Positions 30,265 to 47,336 are shown, counted from the first letter of the stretch. The stretch is 64,000 nucleotides of DNA from Pseudomonas wenzhouensis (GCF_021029445.1 NZ_CP072610.1:558001-622000), one strand, 5' to 3'. Numbers and translations are program-made. Notes: generated from the sequence alone by a model not told the origin.

Positions 30265-32676
30265 CTAGAACAGGTCGATTGGTGCCATTTCGTCGGCCGG
30301 CAGCGGGCTGCCGGGAACGCCCATGCCAGATTCGAATTCGCTCATCGGCGGTGGCGAGTCCTCGCTTTTGAACAGCTCGAAGTAGGCGTCTGGTGTGCCG
30401 GGTGCCGCAGCGCGACCGCTGACCGGATCGACACGCAGGGTCAGCAGGCCCTTGGGTTCCTTGGGTAGATGGTTGGGGCGATCCTTGAGTATGACGCCCA
30501 TGTAGTTCATCCAGATCGGCAGCGCGACTGTGCCGCCGTATTCGTGGCGACCCAGGCTTTCCGGTTGGTCGAAGCCGGCCCAGACCGTGGTCACGTAATC
30601 GGCGTTATAGCCGGAGAACCAGCTGTCCTTGGATTCGTTGGTGGTGCCAGTCTTGCCTGCGAGGTCGCTACGCCCCAGGGCCAGGGCGCGGCGGCCAGTG
30701 CCACGCTTGATCACGTCCTGCAGCATGCTGGTCATGATGTAGGCGGTACGTTCGTCGATAATCTGCTCGGCGACCTTGGGCTCTTCCGGGGGCAAATCAG
30801 CGGTCGCGTTCACCGTCAGGTTGGCATTCTCTTCGCTCGGCTCGTTGCCGGGCACGCGCGCCGGGTTGGCGCGGAACAGCAGCTTGCCGTTGCGGTCTTC
30901 GATGCGTTCGATCAGGTACGGCTCGATCTTGTAGCCGCCGTTGGCAAACGTGGCCCAGCCCTCGGCGATTTCCATGGGGGTCAGGCTGGCGGTGCCCAGT
31001 GCCAGCGACAGGTTGCGTGGCAGGTCCTGTGGGGCGAAGCCGAAGCGTTCGATGTAGCGCAGGCTGCGGTCGATGCCCATATCCTGCAGCAGGCGGATGG
31101 ACACCAGGTTGCGCGACTTGTACAGCGCTTCACGCATACGAATCGGGCCGAGGAAGGTGTTGTTGTCATTCTTCGGCCGCCATTTCTGCGACAGGTAGTC
31201 ATCGGAGAGAATGATCGGTGCGTCGTTGACCAGGGTTGCGGCGGTGTAGCCGCTATCGAGCGCCGCACTGTAGACGAAGGGCTTGAAGCTGGAGCCTGGT
31301 TGACGTTTGGCCTGTACGGCGCGGTTGTAGTTGCTCTGATCGAAGGAGAAGCCGCCAACCAGTGCCTGAATGGCACCACTGTAGGGGTCGAGAGAAACCA
31401 GCGCACTCTGCGCCGCCGGCACCTGGGTAAAGCGCAGGCTGCCATCGGCCTGGCGCTGCACGCGCACGATATCGCCCGGCTGCACGACATCGGCAGGTTG
31501 CTGCGGGCGCGGGCCCATGCTGTTGGTGTTGAGATAGGGGCGAGCCCATTTCATGCTGTCCCAGGAGACGGCCTGTTCTTCGCCGTTGCGGGTCAGTACC
31601 AGAATGCCGCTTTTCTCGACCTGGCTGACCACGGCTGGCTCCAGGCCGCCAATGCTGCGGAACTTGCCCAGTTCGGCAAGCCAGGTCTCGCGCGTCATTC
31701 CGGGCAGGCGGCTCTCAGGGCCACGATAGCCATGGCGTTGGTCGTAGCTGATCAGGCCGTCACGGAGTGCGGTGTTGGCTGCTTCCTGCAAATGACTCGG
31801 CACGGTGGTGGTGACGTTGAATCCTTCCGTATAAGCCTCGCTGCCATAGCGACCAACCATTTCTGCACGCGCCATCTCGGCTATATAAGGTGCGCTCAGT
31901 TCAGGCGTTGGCACGTGGTAGCGGGCGTCGACTTCTTCTGCCAGCGCTTGTTCATAGCTGCCCTGGTCGATGCGGCCAAGGCGATAGAGGCGGCCGAGAA
32001 TCCAGTCGCGGCGTTCCTTGGCGCGTGTCGGGTTGACCAGTGGGTTGTAACGCGACGGCGCTTTCGGCAAGCCAGCGATCATTGCCATCTGGGCCAGGTT
32101 CAGGTCACGAATCGATTTGCCGTAATAGACCTGTGCGGCCGCTTCGATGCCATAGGCGCGGTGGCCGAGATAGATCTTGTTGACGTAGAGCTCGAGGATT
32201 TCATCCTTGCTCAGCTCTCGCTCGATCTGCAGGGCCAGGAGGATCTCGGTGGCCTTGCGCGAAAAGCTGCGCTCGCTGGTCAGGAAGAAATTCTTCGCTA
32301 CCTGCATGGTGATGGTGCTGCCACCACTCTGAATCTGACCGCTTTTCAATAATTGCGTGGCAGCGCGCATCAGGCTGGTCACATCGACGCCATAATGGTT
32401 GGCGAAGTTATCGTCCTCGGCAGCCAGCAGGGCGCTGATGAATTCCTTGGGGATCTCGTCGAAGCGAATCGGCGAGCGACGCATCTCGCCGAACTCGGCA
32501 ATCAGTTTGGCATCGCTGCTGTAGATGCGCAGGGGGATCTGCAGCTGAACCTGGCGCAGCGACTCGACGGACGGCAGGGTCGGGCTAAGATAAAGAAACG
32601 CACCGCTGAAACTGAGCAATAGCCCACAAAAAACGGCAACGCTAGACCACCAGATGAACTTTAGCAGGCGTATCAA
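30265..32676 (-). CDS. mrcA: Penicillin-binding protein 1A
   Basis: 803 residues. One N-terminal membrane helix (~9-30) is followed by the GT51 glycosyltransferase (LLAAEDDNFANHYGVD, GGSTITMQVAKNFFL) and the transpeptidase. The latter has the SxxK motif in GSSFKPFVYSAAL, SRN as SxN and KTGTT. An OB-like insert lies between the two domains. It polymerises and crosslinks peptidoglycan. Called ponA in Pseudomonas; divergent from pilM, as known in P. aeruginosa. Confidence 0.97.
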   Translation of the reverse strand: MIRLLKFIWWSSVAVFCGLLLSFSGAFLYLSPTLPSVESLRQVQLQIPLRIYSSDAKLIAEFGEMRRSPIRFDEIPKEFISALLAAEDDNFANHYGVDVTSLMRAATQLLKSGQIQSGGSTITMQVAKNFFLTSERSFSRKATEILLALQIERELSKDEILELYVNKIYLGHRAYGIEAAAQVYYGKSIRDLNLAQMAMIAGLPKAPSRYNPLVNPTRAKERRDWILGRLYRLGRIDQGSYEQALAEEVDARYHVPTPELSAPYIAEMARAEMVGRYGSEAYTEGFNVTTTVPSHLQEAANTALRDGLISYDQRHGYRGPESRLPGMTRETWLAELGKFRSIGGLEPAVVSQVEKSGILVLTRNGEEQAVSWDSMKWARPYLNTNSMGPRPQQPADVVQPGDIVRVQRQADGSLRFTQVPAAQSALVSLDPYSGAIQALVGGFSFDQSNYNRAVQAKRQPGSSFKPFVYSAALDSGYTAATLVNDAPIILSDDYLSQKWRPKNDNNTFLGPIRMREALYKSRNLVSIRLLQDMGIDRSLRYIERFGFAPQDLPRNLSLALGTASLTPMEIAEGWATFANGGYKIEPYLIERIEDRNGKLLFRANPARVPGNEPSEENANLTVNATADLPPEEPKVAEQIIDERTAYIMTSMLQDVIKRGTGRRALALGRSDLAGKTGTTNESKDSWFSGYNADYVTTVWAGFDQPESLGRHEYGGTVALPIWMNYMGVILKDRPNHLPKEPKGLLTLRVDPVSGRAAAPGTPDAYFELFKSEDSPPPMSEFESGMGVPGSPLPADEMAPIDLF

Positions 32677-32776
32677 AATGTTCGGAATTCCAAGTAAAAG
32701 AATGAGTTAAGCCGGAGTCGAGGCGAAAAGGGAAAAGCTGTTCACATTATAAGCGGTTTTTTTCCCGTGGAGCCAT

Positions 32777-32805
32777 TTGCGCTTCTGTCAAGACTGATAT
32801 TTAAT
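32777..32805 (+). promoter_or_regulatory. Candidate sigma-70 promoter of pilMNOPQ
   Basis: TTGCGC, a 17-nt spacer and TTTAAT lie about 50 nt before the pilM GTG start, in the 181-nt region shared with divergent ponA. Confidence 0.35.
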
Positions 32806-32830
32806 GTGGAAAAACATAAATAGTCCGTAA

Positions 32831-33921
<1,091 letters not shown>

Positions 33922-33922
<1 letters not shown>

Positions 33923-34497
33923 TGGCGCGGATTAACCTACTTCCCTGGCGTGAGCAGCTGCGTGAAGAGCGCAAGCAGCGGTTTCTGGTTACGCTGGTCG
34001 GTGTGCTCGTTGTGGCGGCTGGCTTTGTTTTTCTGGGCGATCAACTGCTCAATGGTGCTATTGAACAGCAAAATGCGCGTAATGAGTTCATAAAAAGAGA
34101 AATTGCGGTTCTTGATGCACGCATCAAAGAAATCAGTGAGTTGAAAACGCGTCGTCAGCAATTACTGGAGCGGATGAAGATTATTCAAGATCTTCAGGGT
34201 AATCGGCCAATCATTGGGCGCGTATTCGATCAGCTGGTTCGAACGCTGCCTGATGGCGTGTATTTTTCCAGTGTGAAGATGGTCGGTAAGAAAATTGATA
34301 TTCTGGGGGCTGCAGAGTCGAATAACCGAGTGTCCAATCTCATGCGTAACTTGGATGGCTCTGAATGGCTGAGTGCGCCTAACCTGACTCAGGTAAAAGC
34401 CACAACGGCAGGTGCACTGGATCAGGCAAATGTCTTTCAGTTGAGTGTTCAGCAGACTCAGCCTGCACTTGAAGAAGTTGAGGGTAATAAGAAATGA
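33922..34497 (+). CDS. pilN: Type IV pilus assembly protein PilN
   Basis: 191 residues. The cytoplasmic N-terminus MARINLLPWREQLREERKQRF contains the INLLPWR motif that inserts into PilM. One membrane helix (~22-42) and a periplasmic coiled-coil and ferredoxin-like domain follow. The gene is visibly AT-rich compared with its surroundings (the 60 bases from 34081 hold 22 G/C). It overlaps pilO by 4 nt. Confidence 0.96.
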
Positions 34498-35120
34498 GTC
34501 TGGCTGAATCCATTGAAAGTCTACGAAAATTTGATCTGAACGATCTGGATTTTAATAATGTTGGCTCTTGGCCTGGGGCAGTGAAGGCAGTTGTCTTTGC
34601 ATTGTTTTTCTTGGTCGTACTGGGGGCAGGGTATTACTTTCACCTAAGCGATCTCCAGGCTGAGCTTGAGCGCGTTACATTGGAAGAAGATAGCCTGAAG
34701 CAGCAGTTCTCCAATAAGGCATCTCAGGCGGCTAACCTTGAGGCCTACAAGGAACAGATGAAAGAAATGGAAGTTTCTTTCGGTGCCCTATTGAGGCAGT
34801 TGCCTAGTGATACAGAAGTGCCTGGCTTGCTTGAGGACATTACGCGTACCGGGCTCGGTAGTGGTTTGGAGTTTGAGGAAATCAAGTTACTCCCTGAGGT
34901 GGCGCAGCAGTTTTACATCGAGCTGCCAATTCAGATGTCCGTGGTCGGTGGTTATCATGATCTGGCCACTTTCGTTAGCGGTGTTGCTAGCCTGCCTCGC
35001 ATTGTTACCCTGCATGATTTCGAGCTGAAACCCGTTGATAAAGATGGTTCTTCCTCAACTTTGCGAATGACGGTTCTTGCAAAGACTTATCGTTATAACG
35101 ATAAGGGGCTGGAAAAATGA
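34494..35120 (+). CDS. pilO: Type IV pilus assembly protein PilO
   Basis: 208 residues with a short cytoplasmic part, one membrane helix (~23-43), a periplasmic coiled coil and a ferredoxin-like fold (YIELPIQMSVVGGYHDLATFVSGVA). It heterodimerises with PilN. It is AT-rich (60 bases from 34501 hold 20 G/C). Overlaps pilN and pilP by 4 nt each. Confidence 0.96.
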   Translation: MSLAESIESLRKFDLNDLDFNNVGSWPGAVKAVVFALFFLVVLGAGYYFHLSDLQAELERVTLEEDSLKQQFSNKASQAANLEAYKEQMKEMEVSFGALLRQLPSDTEVPGLLEDITRTGLGSGLEFEEIKLLPEVAQQFYIELPIQMSVVGGYHDLATFVSGVASLPRIVTLHDFELKPVDKDGSSSTLRMTVLAKTYRYNDKGLEK

Positions 35121-35641
35121 AATTATTTAAGCTGTTTTTCCTGGTGTGCTGCTCTGCAGGGGTGGCTGGTTGCAGTGATGGTGATTTCTCGGATTTGCAA
35201 GCATTTATGGATGAGGCTCGATCCAGGCCTAAAGGAGCGATCGAGCCATTGCCAAAGGTGCCTGCGTATGAGGCTTTTACCTACAGCGCTGCTTCTTTAC
35301 GTAGCCCTTTTCAACCGCCGGTTAAGGTTGACACAGTGAGTCGCGGCAAGGGTTCTCCGGAAGTGCGTCCTGATGAAAGCAGGGTCAAACAGTTCCTCGA
35401 GGGTTTTAATATTGAAGTGTTCGAAATGGTGGGAAGTCTTTCGAATGAAAGTGGCTTTTTCGCGCTTGTAAGTGGTGCCGGAGGGGTTCACCGAATCAAG
35501 GTGGGTGACTATTTAGGGCGAAATCACGGGCGCGTAGTCGCTGTAGATGAAGCCAAGATTGACGTGGTCGAAATAGTACCGGACGGTGATCAAGGTTGGC
35601 TTGAAAGGCCGCGAAGCCTAACGCTGAAAGAGCGCTCTTAA
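35117..35641 (+). CDS. pilP: Type IV pilus lipoprotein PilP
   Basis: 174 residues with a lipoprotein signal (lipobox VAGC). A disordered Pro-rich stretch leads to the HR-like beta domain (GFFALVSGAGGVHRIKVGDYLGRNHGRV), which contacts the N0 region of PilQ. It is AT-rich like pilN and pilO. Last gene before pilQ. Confidence 0.96.
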   Translation: MKLFKLFFLVCCSAGVAGCSDGDFSDLQAFMDEARSRPKGAIEPLPKVPAYEAFTYSAASLRSPFQPPVKVDTVSRGKGSPEVRPDESRVKQFLEGFNIEVFEMVGSLSNESGFFALVSGAGGVHRIKVGDYLGRNHGRVVAVDEAKIDVVEIVPDGDQGWLERPRSLTLKERS

Positions 35642-35695
35642 CTGGCGGGAACATATATGAAAAATAATTTTCAGTCTGCACAGCGGAAACATGTA

Positions 35696-37816
35696 ATGAA
35701 CAACTCGTTCTCGCGGCTCGGTCTTTCTGTAGCGGCTCTTTTAATGTCGCCGGCGTTGTTGGCTGCTAGCCTAAATAGTGTGGATGTTGCCGCTTTGCCA
35801 GGTGATCGTGTCGAGTTGAAATTGACTTTTGATGAACCTGTTTCTGAGCCTCGAGGTTATACCATTGAGCAGCCCGCTCGCATCGCTCTAGATTTACCGG
35901 GCGTATCCAGTCGTTTGGGTAGCAAGAATCGTGAAATAGGTATGGGTAATGCGCGCAGCCTCACTGTCGTTGAGGCGAAGGATCGCACACGGTTGATCGT
36001 CAACCTGACTAACCTTGCGCCTTATACAACCCGCGTCGATGGCAATAATCTGTTCGTCGTCGTTGGTGACGGCCCTGCATCCACTGTTTCATCTGTCAGG
36101 GCTTCTGCCCCGGCGAGTCCTGTTACCGTTGTTCCAGCACCCACTGCTCGCGCTGTTACAGGTGTTCGCTCGGTTAGTGACATCGATTTTCAGCGTGGCG
36201 AGCAAGGGGAGGGTAATATCGTAATTTCTCTGTCCGACCCCAAAATCAGTCCAGATGTTCAAGAGCAGGGCGGGAAGATCCGTATTGATTTTCCCAAGAC
36301 GCAGTTGCCCGAGTCGTTGCGCGTGCGTTTGGACGTAAAGGATTTCGCTACACCAGTACAGTTCGTCAATGCCAGTGCTTCAGCTGATCGTGCAAGCATC
36401 GTGGTGGAACCTACCGGACTTTATGACTACCTGGTGTACCAGGCAGACAACAAGCTGACCATCAGCGTCAAGCCTCTCACCGAAGAGGATGCGGTTCGGC
36501 GTAACGCAGACCGTTTTACCTATACAGGTGAGAAACTCTCCCTGAACTTTCAGGACATTGATGTTCGTTCGGTCTTGCAGTTGATCGCCGATTTTACGGA
36601 TCTGAACCTGGTTGCCAGTGATACTGTTCGCGGCAATATCACTCTACGCCTCCAAAACGTGCCGTGGGATCAGGCACTGGATCTGGTACTCAAGACCAAG
36701 GGGCTTGATCAGCGTAAGGTCGGTAATGTTTTGATGGTTGCTCCGGCTGATGAAATTGCCGCCCGTGAGCAGCAGGAGTTGGCTGTGCAGAAACAGGTTG
36801 CCGAGTTGGCGCCGCTTCGCAAGGACATCATTCAGCTCAACTACGCGAAAGCATCCGACATCGCCAAGCTCTACGAGGAGGGTTCCTCGGGCACCTTGAA
36901 GGACGATATGCGTGGCTCGGTAATTTTCGATGACCGCACCAACAGTCTGATCGTGACCCTGACTCAGGAGCATATCGACGAGCTCCGCCGTATTGTCACC
37001 CAACTGGATATCCCGGTTCGTCAGGTGATGATTGAAGCTCGCATTGTCGAAGCGAACGTCGACTATGACAAGGCTCTGGGGGTTCGCTGGGGGGGGAACT
37101 TCTGGTCGGGTGATAAGTGGAATGCTTGGGGCAAGAACGGCAATCTCGGCGTTGAAGAGAGTGATGATGGGCAGCAGGTCGGTCGCTTCCCTGGCATCCG
37201 TGAAACTCCGCTGAATAGTCCTTTTGTTGATCTTGGTGTCGCTGGAAGCACTTCGGGTATTGGCATTGGCTTTGTTACCAATAACGTCATTCTCGATATG
37301 CAGCTCAGTGCCATGGAAAAATCCGGCTCTGGTGAGGTTGTATCTCAGCCTAAAGTTGTGACCTCCGACAAGGAAACCGCAAAGATCCTCAAAGGGACCG
37401 AAGTGCCTTATCAGGAAGCGAGCTCAAGTGGTGCAACCAGCACCTCTTTTAAGGAGGCTGCGTTGTCGCTTGAGGTTACGCCGCAAATTACGCCAGACAA
37501 CCGTGTGTTGATGGAGGTCAAAGTCACCAAGGATGCTCCGGACTTCTCCGTCGCTTCGTCCACAGGCGGTATCCCGGCCATCAGCAAGAACGAGGTCAAT
37601 GCCAAGGTTTTGGTTGCTGATGGCGAGACCATCGTGATCGGTGGCGTGTATTCCAATACCCAGTCCAAGTCGGTGGATAAGGTGCCATTTTTGGGTGATC
37701 TGCCCTTTATCGGTCGGGTGTTCAAGCGTGATCTGGTTCAGGATAGAAAGGCGGAATTGCTTGTATTCCTGACTCCGCGCATCATGAACAACCAAGCCAT
37801 TGCCGTGAACCGATGA
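35696..37816 (+). CDS. pilQ: Type IV pilus secretin PilQ
   Basis: 706 residues from ATG 35696 (MNNSFSRLGLSVAALLMSPALLAAS, a signal peptide), chosen because it matches the P. aeruginosa PilQ start; ATG 35657 would add 13 residues. Two AMIN domains (~28-120 and ~165-275), an N0/STN-type segment (FQDIDVRSVLQLIADFTDLNLVASD), N1 and the secretin channel ending NELLVFLTPRIM-like follow. It forms the outer-membrane pore for the pilus. The 5' part is AT-rich; the 3' part less so. Confidence 0.95.
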   Translation: MNNSFSRLGLSVAALLMSPALLAASLNSVDVAALPGDRVELKLTFDEPVSEPRGYTIEQPARIALDLPGVSSRLGSKNREIGMGNARSLTVVEAKDRTRLIVNLTNLAPYTTRVDGNNLFVVVGDGPASTVSSVRASAPASPVTVVPAPTARAVTGVRSVSDIDFQRGEQGEGNIVISLSDPKISPDVQEQGGKIRIDFPKTQLPESLRVRLDVKDFATPVQFVNASASADRASIVVEPTGLYDYLVYQADNKLTISVKPLTEEDAVRRNADRFTYTGEKLSLNFQDIDVRSVLQLIADFTDLNLVASDTVRGNITLRLQNVPWDQALDLVLKTKGLDQRKVGNVLMVAPADEIAAREQQELAVQKQVAELAPLRKDIIQLNYAKASDIAKLYEEGSSGTLKDDMRGSVIFDDRTNSLIVTLTQEHIDELRRIVTQLDIPVRQVMIEARIVEANVDYDKALGVRWGGNFWSGDKWNAWGKNGNLGVEESDDGQQVGRFPGIRETPLNSPFVDLGVAGSTSGIGIGFVTNNVILDMQLSAMEKSGSGEVVSQPKVVTSDKETAKILKGTEVPYQEASSSGATSTSFKEAALSLEVTPQITPDNRVLMEVKVTKDAPDFSVASSTGGIPAISKNEVNAKVLVADGETIVIGGVYSNTQSKSVDKVPFLGDLPFIGRVFKRDLVQDRKAELLVFLTPRIMNNQAIAVNR

Positions 37817-37821
37817 CCTAA

Positions 37822-38340
37822 GTGCGGAATGTAATCCTCGTTGGCCCGATGGGAGCTGGAAAAAGCACCATCGGGCGTTTGCTTGCCAAAGAACTGCGCG
37901 TGCCTTTCAAAGACTCCGACAAGGAGATCGAGCAGCGTACCGGTGCTGATATTCCCTGGATCTTCGATGTCGAGGGTGAGCAGGGCTTTCGTGAGCGGGA
38001 GCAAGCAGTAATTTCAGAGCTGTCGCAGCAGGACGGTCTGGTGCTGGCCACTGGCGGTGGGGCGGTGATGCGTCCAGAGAATCGTCAGGCTCTGCATGCG
38101 GGAGGGCGAGTCGTGTATTTGCACACCTCCGTAGAGCAGCAGATTGATCGCACCTCGCGTGATCGCAATCGGCCGTTGTTGCGCACGGCCAATCCGGCGC
38201 AAGTGCTCAGGGATCTGATGGCCACGCGTGATCCTCTCTACCGCGAGGTTGCCGATATCATCATCGAGACTGACGAGCGTCCGCCGCGCATGGTGGTGCA
38301 GGAAATTCTTGCGCGTCTGGAAGCCTTGTCGCCCCGTTAA
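37822..38340 (+). CDS. aroK: Shikimate kinase
   Basis: 172 residues, starting at GTG 37822 directly after the pilQ stop. Walker A is [11 protein letters not shown]; shikimate-binding [11 protein letters not shown] and the [11 protein letters not shown] are present. It phosphorylates shikimate on the way to chorismate. Linked to aroB, 51 nt downstream. Confidence 0.97.
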   Translation: MRNVILVGPMGAGKSTIGRLLAKELRVPFKDSDKEIEQRTGADIPWIFDVEGEQGFREREQAVISELSQQDGLVLATGGGAVMRPENRQALHAGGRVVYLHTSVEQQIDRTSRDRNRPLLRTANPAQVLRDLMATRDPLYREVADIIIETDERPPRMVVQEILARLEALSPR

Positions 38341-38391
38341 AGCGTGGGGCGAACTGCGCTATCCTAGTGGCCTTTTTATTCTGGGGGCCTC

Positions 38392-39495
38392 ATGCAGACT
38401 CTTCACGTTGAACTTGGCGAGCGCAGTTATCCCATCTATATCGGCGCGGGTCTCCTGGCGGATCCTGAGTTGCTCACGCGCCATATCGGCGGAAGGCAGG
38501 TGGCGGTGGTCACCAATGAGACCGTAGCGCCTCTGTATCTCGAAACGCTGATGCGATCCCTTGAAGGTTTCAAGGTCGCCTCGATCGTGCTGCCGGATGG
38601 CGAGGTGTTCAAGAGCTGGGAAACGCTGCAGCTGATTTTCGATGGCCTGCTGACGGCCAGGCATGATCGGCGCACGACAATTATCGCTCTGGGTGGCGGT
38701 GTCATCGGCGACATGGCGGGCTTTGCTGCTGCCTGTTACCAGCGAGGTGTGGATTTCATCCAGGTACCGACGACGTTGTTGTCTCAGGTGGATTCCTCGG
38801 TGGGAGGCAAGACGGGGATCAATCATCCGCTGGGCAAGAACATGGTCGGCGCGTTCTATCAACCCAAGGCCGTGTTGATTGATACGGCCAGTCTGCGCAC
38901 CCTGCCGGAGCGCGAGCTTTCCGCTGGGTTGGCCGAGGTCATCAAGTACGGGTTGATTTGCGATGAGCCCTTCCTGGCCTGGCTTGAGGAAAATATGCCG
39001 GCCCTGCGTGCGCTCGATGGTGCTGCGCTGACTTATGCCATCGAGCGCTCCTGTGCAGCCAAGGCCCGCGTAGTGGGGGCTGACGAGCGTGAGTCTGGCG
39101 TGCGTGCCACGCTCAATCTCGGTCATACCTTCGGGCATGCCATCGAGACCGAGCAGGGCTACGGCGTGTGGTTGCATGGCGAAGCGGTTGCCGCTGGAAC
39201 GGTGATGGCACTGGAAATGTCTCACCGCCTTGGTTGGTTGTCTGCGCCAGAGCGTGATCGCGGTGTGCGTCTGTTGCAGGCTGCGGGATTGCCGGTGGTG
39301 CCGCCACGGGACATGACGCCCGAGCGCTTCCTTGAGCATATGGCGGTGGACAAGAAGGTGCTCGACGGCCAGATGCGCCTCGTCCTGCTTAAACATCTGG
39401 GAGAGGCGGTGGTGACCGCCGACTACCCGCGTGAAATTCTCGACGCCACGCTGCGTAGCGACTACGTCGCGTTGGCTCAGTCGTCCAACTCTTGA
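38392..39495 (+). CDS. aroB: 3-dehydroquinate synthase
   Basis: 367 residues, the usual AroB length. NAD-binding [44 protein letters not shown] and zinc ligands in [12 protein letters not shown] are present. It cyclises DAHP to 3-dehydroquinate. Ten nt before the damX-like gene. Confidence 0.98.
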   Translation: MQTLHVELGERSYPIYIGAGLLADPELLTRHIGGRQVAVVTNETVAPLYLETLMRSLEGFKVASIVLPDGEVFKSWETLQLIFDGLLTARHDRRTTIIALGGGVIGDMAGFAAACYQRGVDFIQVPTTLLSQVDSSVGGKTGINHPLGKNMVGAFYQPKAVLIDTASLRTLPERELSAGLAEVIKYGLICDEPFLAWLEENMPALRALDGAALTYAIERSCAAKARVVGADERESGVRATLNLGHTFGHAIETEQGYGVWLHGEAVAAGTVMALEMSHRLGWLSAPERDRGVRLLQAAGLPVVPPRDMTPERFLEHMAVDKKVLDGQMRLVLLKHLGEAVVTADYPREILDATLRSDYVALAQSSNS

Positions 39496-39505
39496 AGAGT
39501 GATCC

Positions 39506-41077
39506 ATGACCAGTTTGCATGCTGACGAAGCTTTTCTGGCGCATTACCAGTTCAGTCACGACCCTTTTGCGCCGCGAGTACCTGGCTTCAAGTTTTTTCC
39601 GGCGCAGCGCAAGCCGGTGCTTGGGCAATTGCATCATCTTGCGCGTTACAGTCAGCTGTTGCTGGCTGTGGTCGGCCCTGAGGGCAGTGGCAAGACCTTG
39701 CTGCGTCAGGCGCTGGTTGCCAGTACCAACAAGCAGGCCGTGCAGAGCATCGTCGTTGCACAGGTTGCGACCACGGCTGACGCGCTGCTGCGTCAGGTGG
39801 CTCAGGGGTTGGCGATCGCTCAGGTCGACGTGCGCTCGGTACTGGCGCAGGTTGCACAGCTGGCGCTGACCGGACAGGAGGTTTATCTGCTCGTCGATGA
39901 TGCCGATCAGCTGGATGACGCTGCCTTGAAATGCGTTCTGGAGCTGGCTGCTGGCAATGCAGACGGGCGTCCGCATATTTTCCTGTTTGCCGAGCAGGGA
40001 CTCCTGGCGCGTCTGGAGGCGCTGGCGGGTGGCGAGGAGTGTTACCACGCCATCGAGCTGCAGCCCTATACCGAAGATGAAACGCGTGACTACCTGACGC
40101 AGCGGCTCGAGGGCGCTGGTCAGGGTATTGATCTGTTATCTGATGAGCAGGTCGAAGATATCCATGCGCGCGCTCAGGGGTGGCCTGGAGCGATCAATCA
40201 GGAAGCGCGTGAGCTGCTGGTCGAGCAAATGCTTGCGCAGCGTGCTGCCGGTCGCGGCGTTGGTGGCGGTTTTAACTTACCGAAAAAGCACCTGTTGGCG
40301 TTGGCTGTCGTCCTGGTTGGCGTCGCCGCTGCCTGGATGATGCAGGGGCGTGAGTCGGCCTCGACTGCGCCGGTGGTTAGCAGTTCGTCGTTGCCTTTGC
40401 AATCATCCGCGCCCGCCGCCGAGGTTCAGGAGCCTGCGCAAGCTCCTGCAGAGAAGGGGCGTGCGCCAGCTATCGAGTTTGCCGGCACCAGTCAACCACT
40501 GCCTCTGCCGCTGGTGGGGGAGTCGCAAGCCGTGATTCGCCAGCCTCTGGCTGAGGCTGCCGGGGAAGCGCTGGATAACTTTGAGCCGCCGGCTATGCCT
40601 GAGCCCTCGACAGTCACGCCGCCGCCTGCGCCAATAACTGCTGCACCTGCACCTGCACCTGCACCTGCACCTGCACCTGCACCTGCACCTGTGAAGCAGC
40701 CTGAGCCTGTTGCGGCAAAACCCGCACCGGCGGCCGCTAAACCAGCGCCTGCGCCTAAGCCTGCACCCGCTCAGGCTGTAGCCTCAGGTGCTGCGGCGAC
40801 CAACTGGTATGCGCAGCAGCCAGCGTCCCGCTATGCCTTGCAGGTACTTGGATCGCGTTCGGAGGCCAATATTCAGGCGCTGGTGCGTGAAGGGGGCAGC
40901 GAGTACCGCTACTTCAAGAAAGTCCATCAAGGGCAGCCGCTGTACGTGCTGACCTATGGTAGCTTCTCCAGTCGCGACGCCGCTCAGGCAGCGGTGAAAA
41001 CCCTGCCCGCCAAGCTGCAGGCGGGCAAGCCCTGGCCTCGTACGCTGGGTAGCATTCAGCAGGAAATGAGCCGCTAA
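39506..41077 (+). CDS. DamX-like protein: ATPase, membrane helix and SPOR domain
   Basis: 523 residues. The N-terminal half is an ExeA/AAA-like ATPase domain with Walker A GPEGSGKTLLRQ and Walker B VYLLVDDADQL. One membrane helix (~260-280) follows, then a Pro/Ala-rich linker containing a (PA)n run, and a C-terminal SPOR domain (YALQVLGSRSEANIQALV..., ~435-520). This domain order is that of the damX-like gene downstream of aroB in gammaproteobacteria, implicated in division. The ATPase domain would be cytoplasmic and SPOR periplasmic. Confidence 0.9.
   Translation: MTSLHADEAFLAHYQFSHDPFAPRVPGFKFFPAQRKPVLGQLHHLARYSQLLLAVVGPEGSGKTLLRQALVASTNKQAVQSIVVAQVATTADALLRQVAQGLAIAQVDVRSVLAQVAQLALTGQEVYLLVDDADQLDDAALKCVLELAAGNADGRPHIFLFAEQGLLARLEALAGGEECYHAIELQPYTEDETRDYLTQRLEGAGQGIDLLSDEQVEDIHARAQGWPGAINQEARELLVEQMLAQRAAGRGVGGGFNLPKKHLLALAVVLVGVAAAWMMQGRESASTAPVVSSSSLPLQSSAPAAEVQEPAQAPAEKGRAPAIEFAGTSQPLPLPLVGESQAVIRQPLAEAAGEALDNFEPPAMPEPSTVTPPPAPITAAPAPAPAPAPAPAPAPVKQPEPVAAKPAPAAAKPAPAPKPAPAQAVASGAAATNWYAQQPASRYALQVLGSRSEANIQALVREGGSEYRYFKKVHQGQPLYVLTYGSFSSRDAAQAAVKTLPAKLQAGKPWPRTLGSIQQEMSR
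40641..40691. repeat. Hexanucleotide tandem repeat in the damX-like linker
   Basis: CTGCAC is repeated 8.5 times, coding for alternating Pro-Ala. The period is a multiple of three, so copy changes would keep the frame. Confidence 0.85.
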
Positions 41078-41163
41078 GCGCTCTGTCTCAAGATGACCGC
41101 CTGGTCGTTAGCACGACCTTGCGGTCTTATCCTTCGTTTTTGCGACATAAATATTCACCCCTT

Positions 41164-41183
41164 CGTCACGGAAATTTGTGACG
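41164..41183. promoter_or_regulatory. Inverted repeat overlapping gltBD -35 (candidate operator)
   Basis: CGTCACGGAAATTTGTGACG has perfect 6-nt arms separated by 8 nt, and overlaps the -35 box TTGTGA. The position would suit a repressor; the protein is unknown. Confidence 0.5.
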
Positions 41184-41204
41184 CCATGGGTGGATATGTA
41201 CAAT
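41176..41204 (+). promoter_or_regulatory. Sigma-70 promoter of gltBD
   Basis: TTGTGA, a 17-nt spacer and TACAAT: one of the best promoter matches in the window. It leaves a leader of about 105 nt before the gltB ATG. Confidence 0.6.
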
Positions 41205-41315
41205 GACCTCCCTTTTGCCCATGCAAAGCACGCCCGTGCCTGTTATTCGGGTTTAAGCAATTGAATTAGAAAGTAATTTGCCTGAAGTCTAGGCAGCCTG
41301 GTGAGAGTCCCCCTT

Positions 41316-45764
<4,449 letters not shown>

Positions 45765-45789
45765 GAATGCGCCTGAAGTGGTTTGATGA

Positions 45790-47217
<1,428 letters not shown>

Positions 47218-47261
47218 TCGATTGCGTCGTGGCTTGCCCGCGACAAATTGACCCGATGGAC

Positions 47262-47289
47262 AAAAGGCACGGCACCCGCCGTGCCTTTT
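47262..47289 (+). terminator. gltBD terminator
   Basis: A 12-bp perfect stem AAAAGGCACGGC / GCCGTGCCTTTT with an ACCC loop, followed by GTTTTG. Confidence 0.85.
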
Positions 47290-47336
47290 GTTTTGCGGTC
47301 TGCGAAAATGCCCGAACTTTTTTCTAGGACTCTGCC

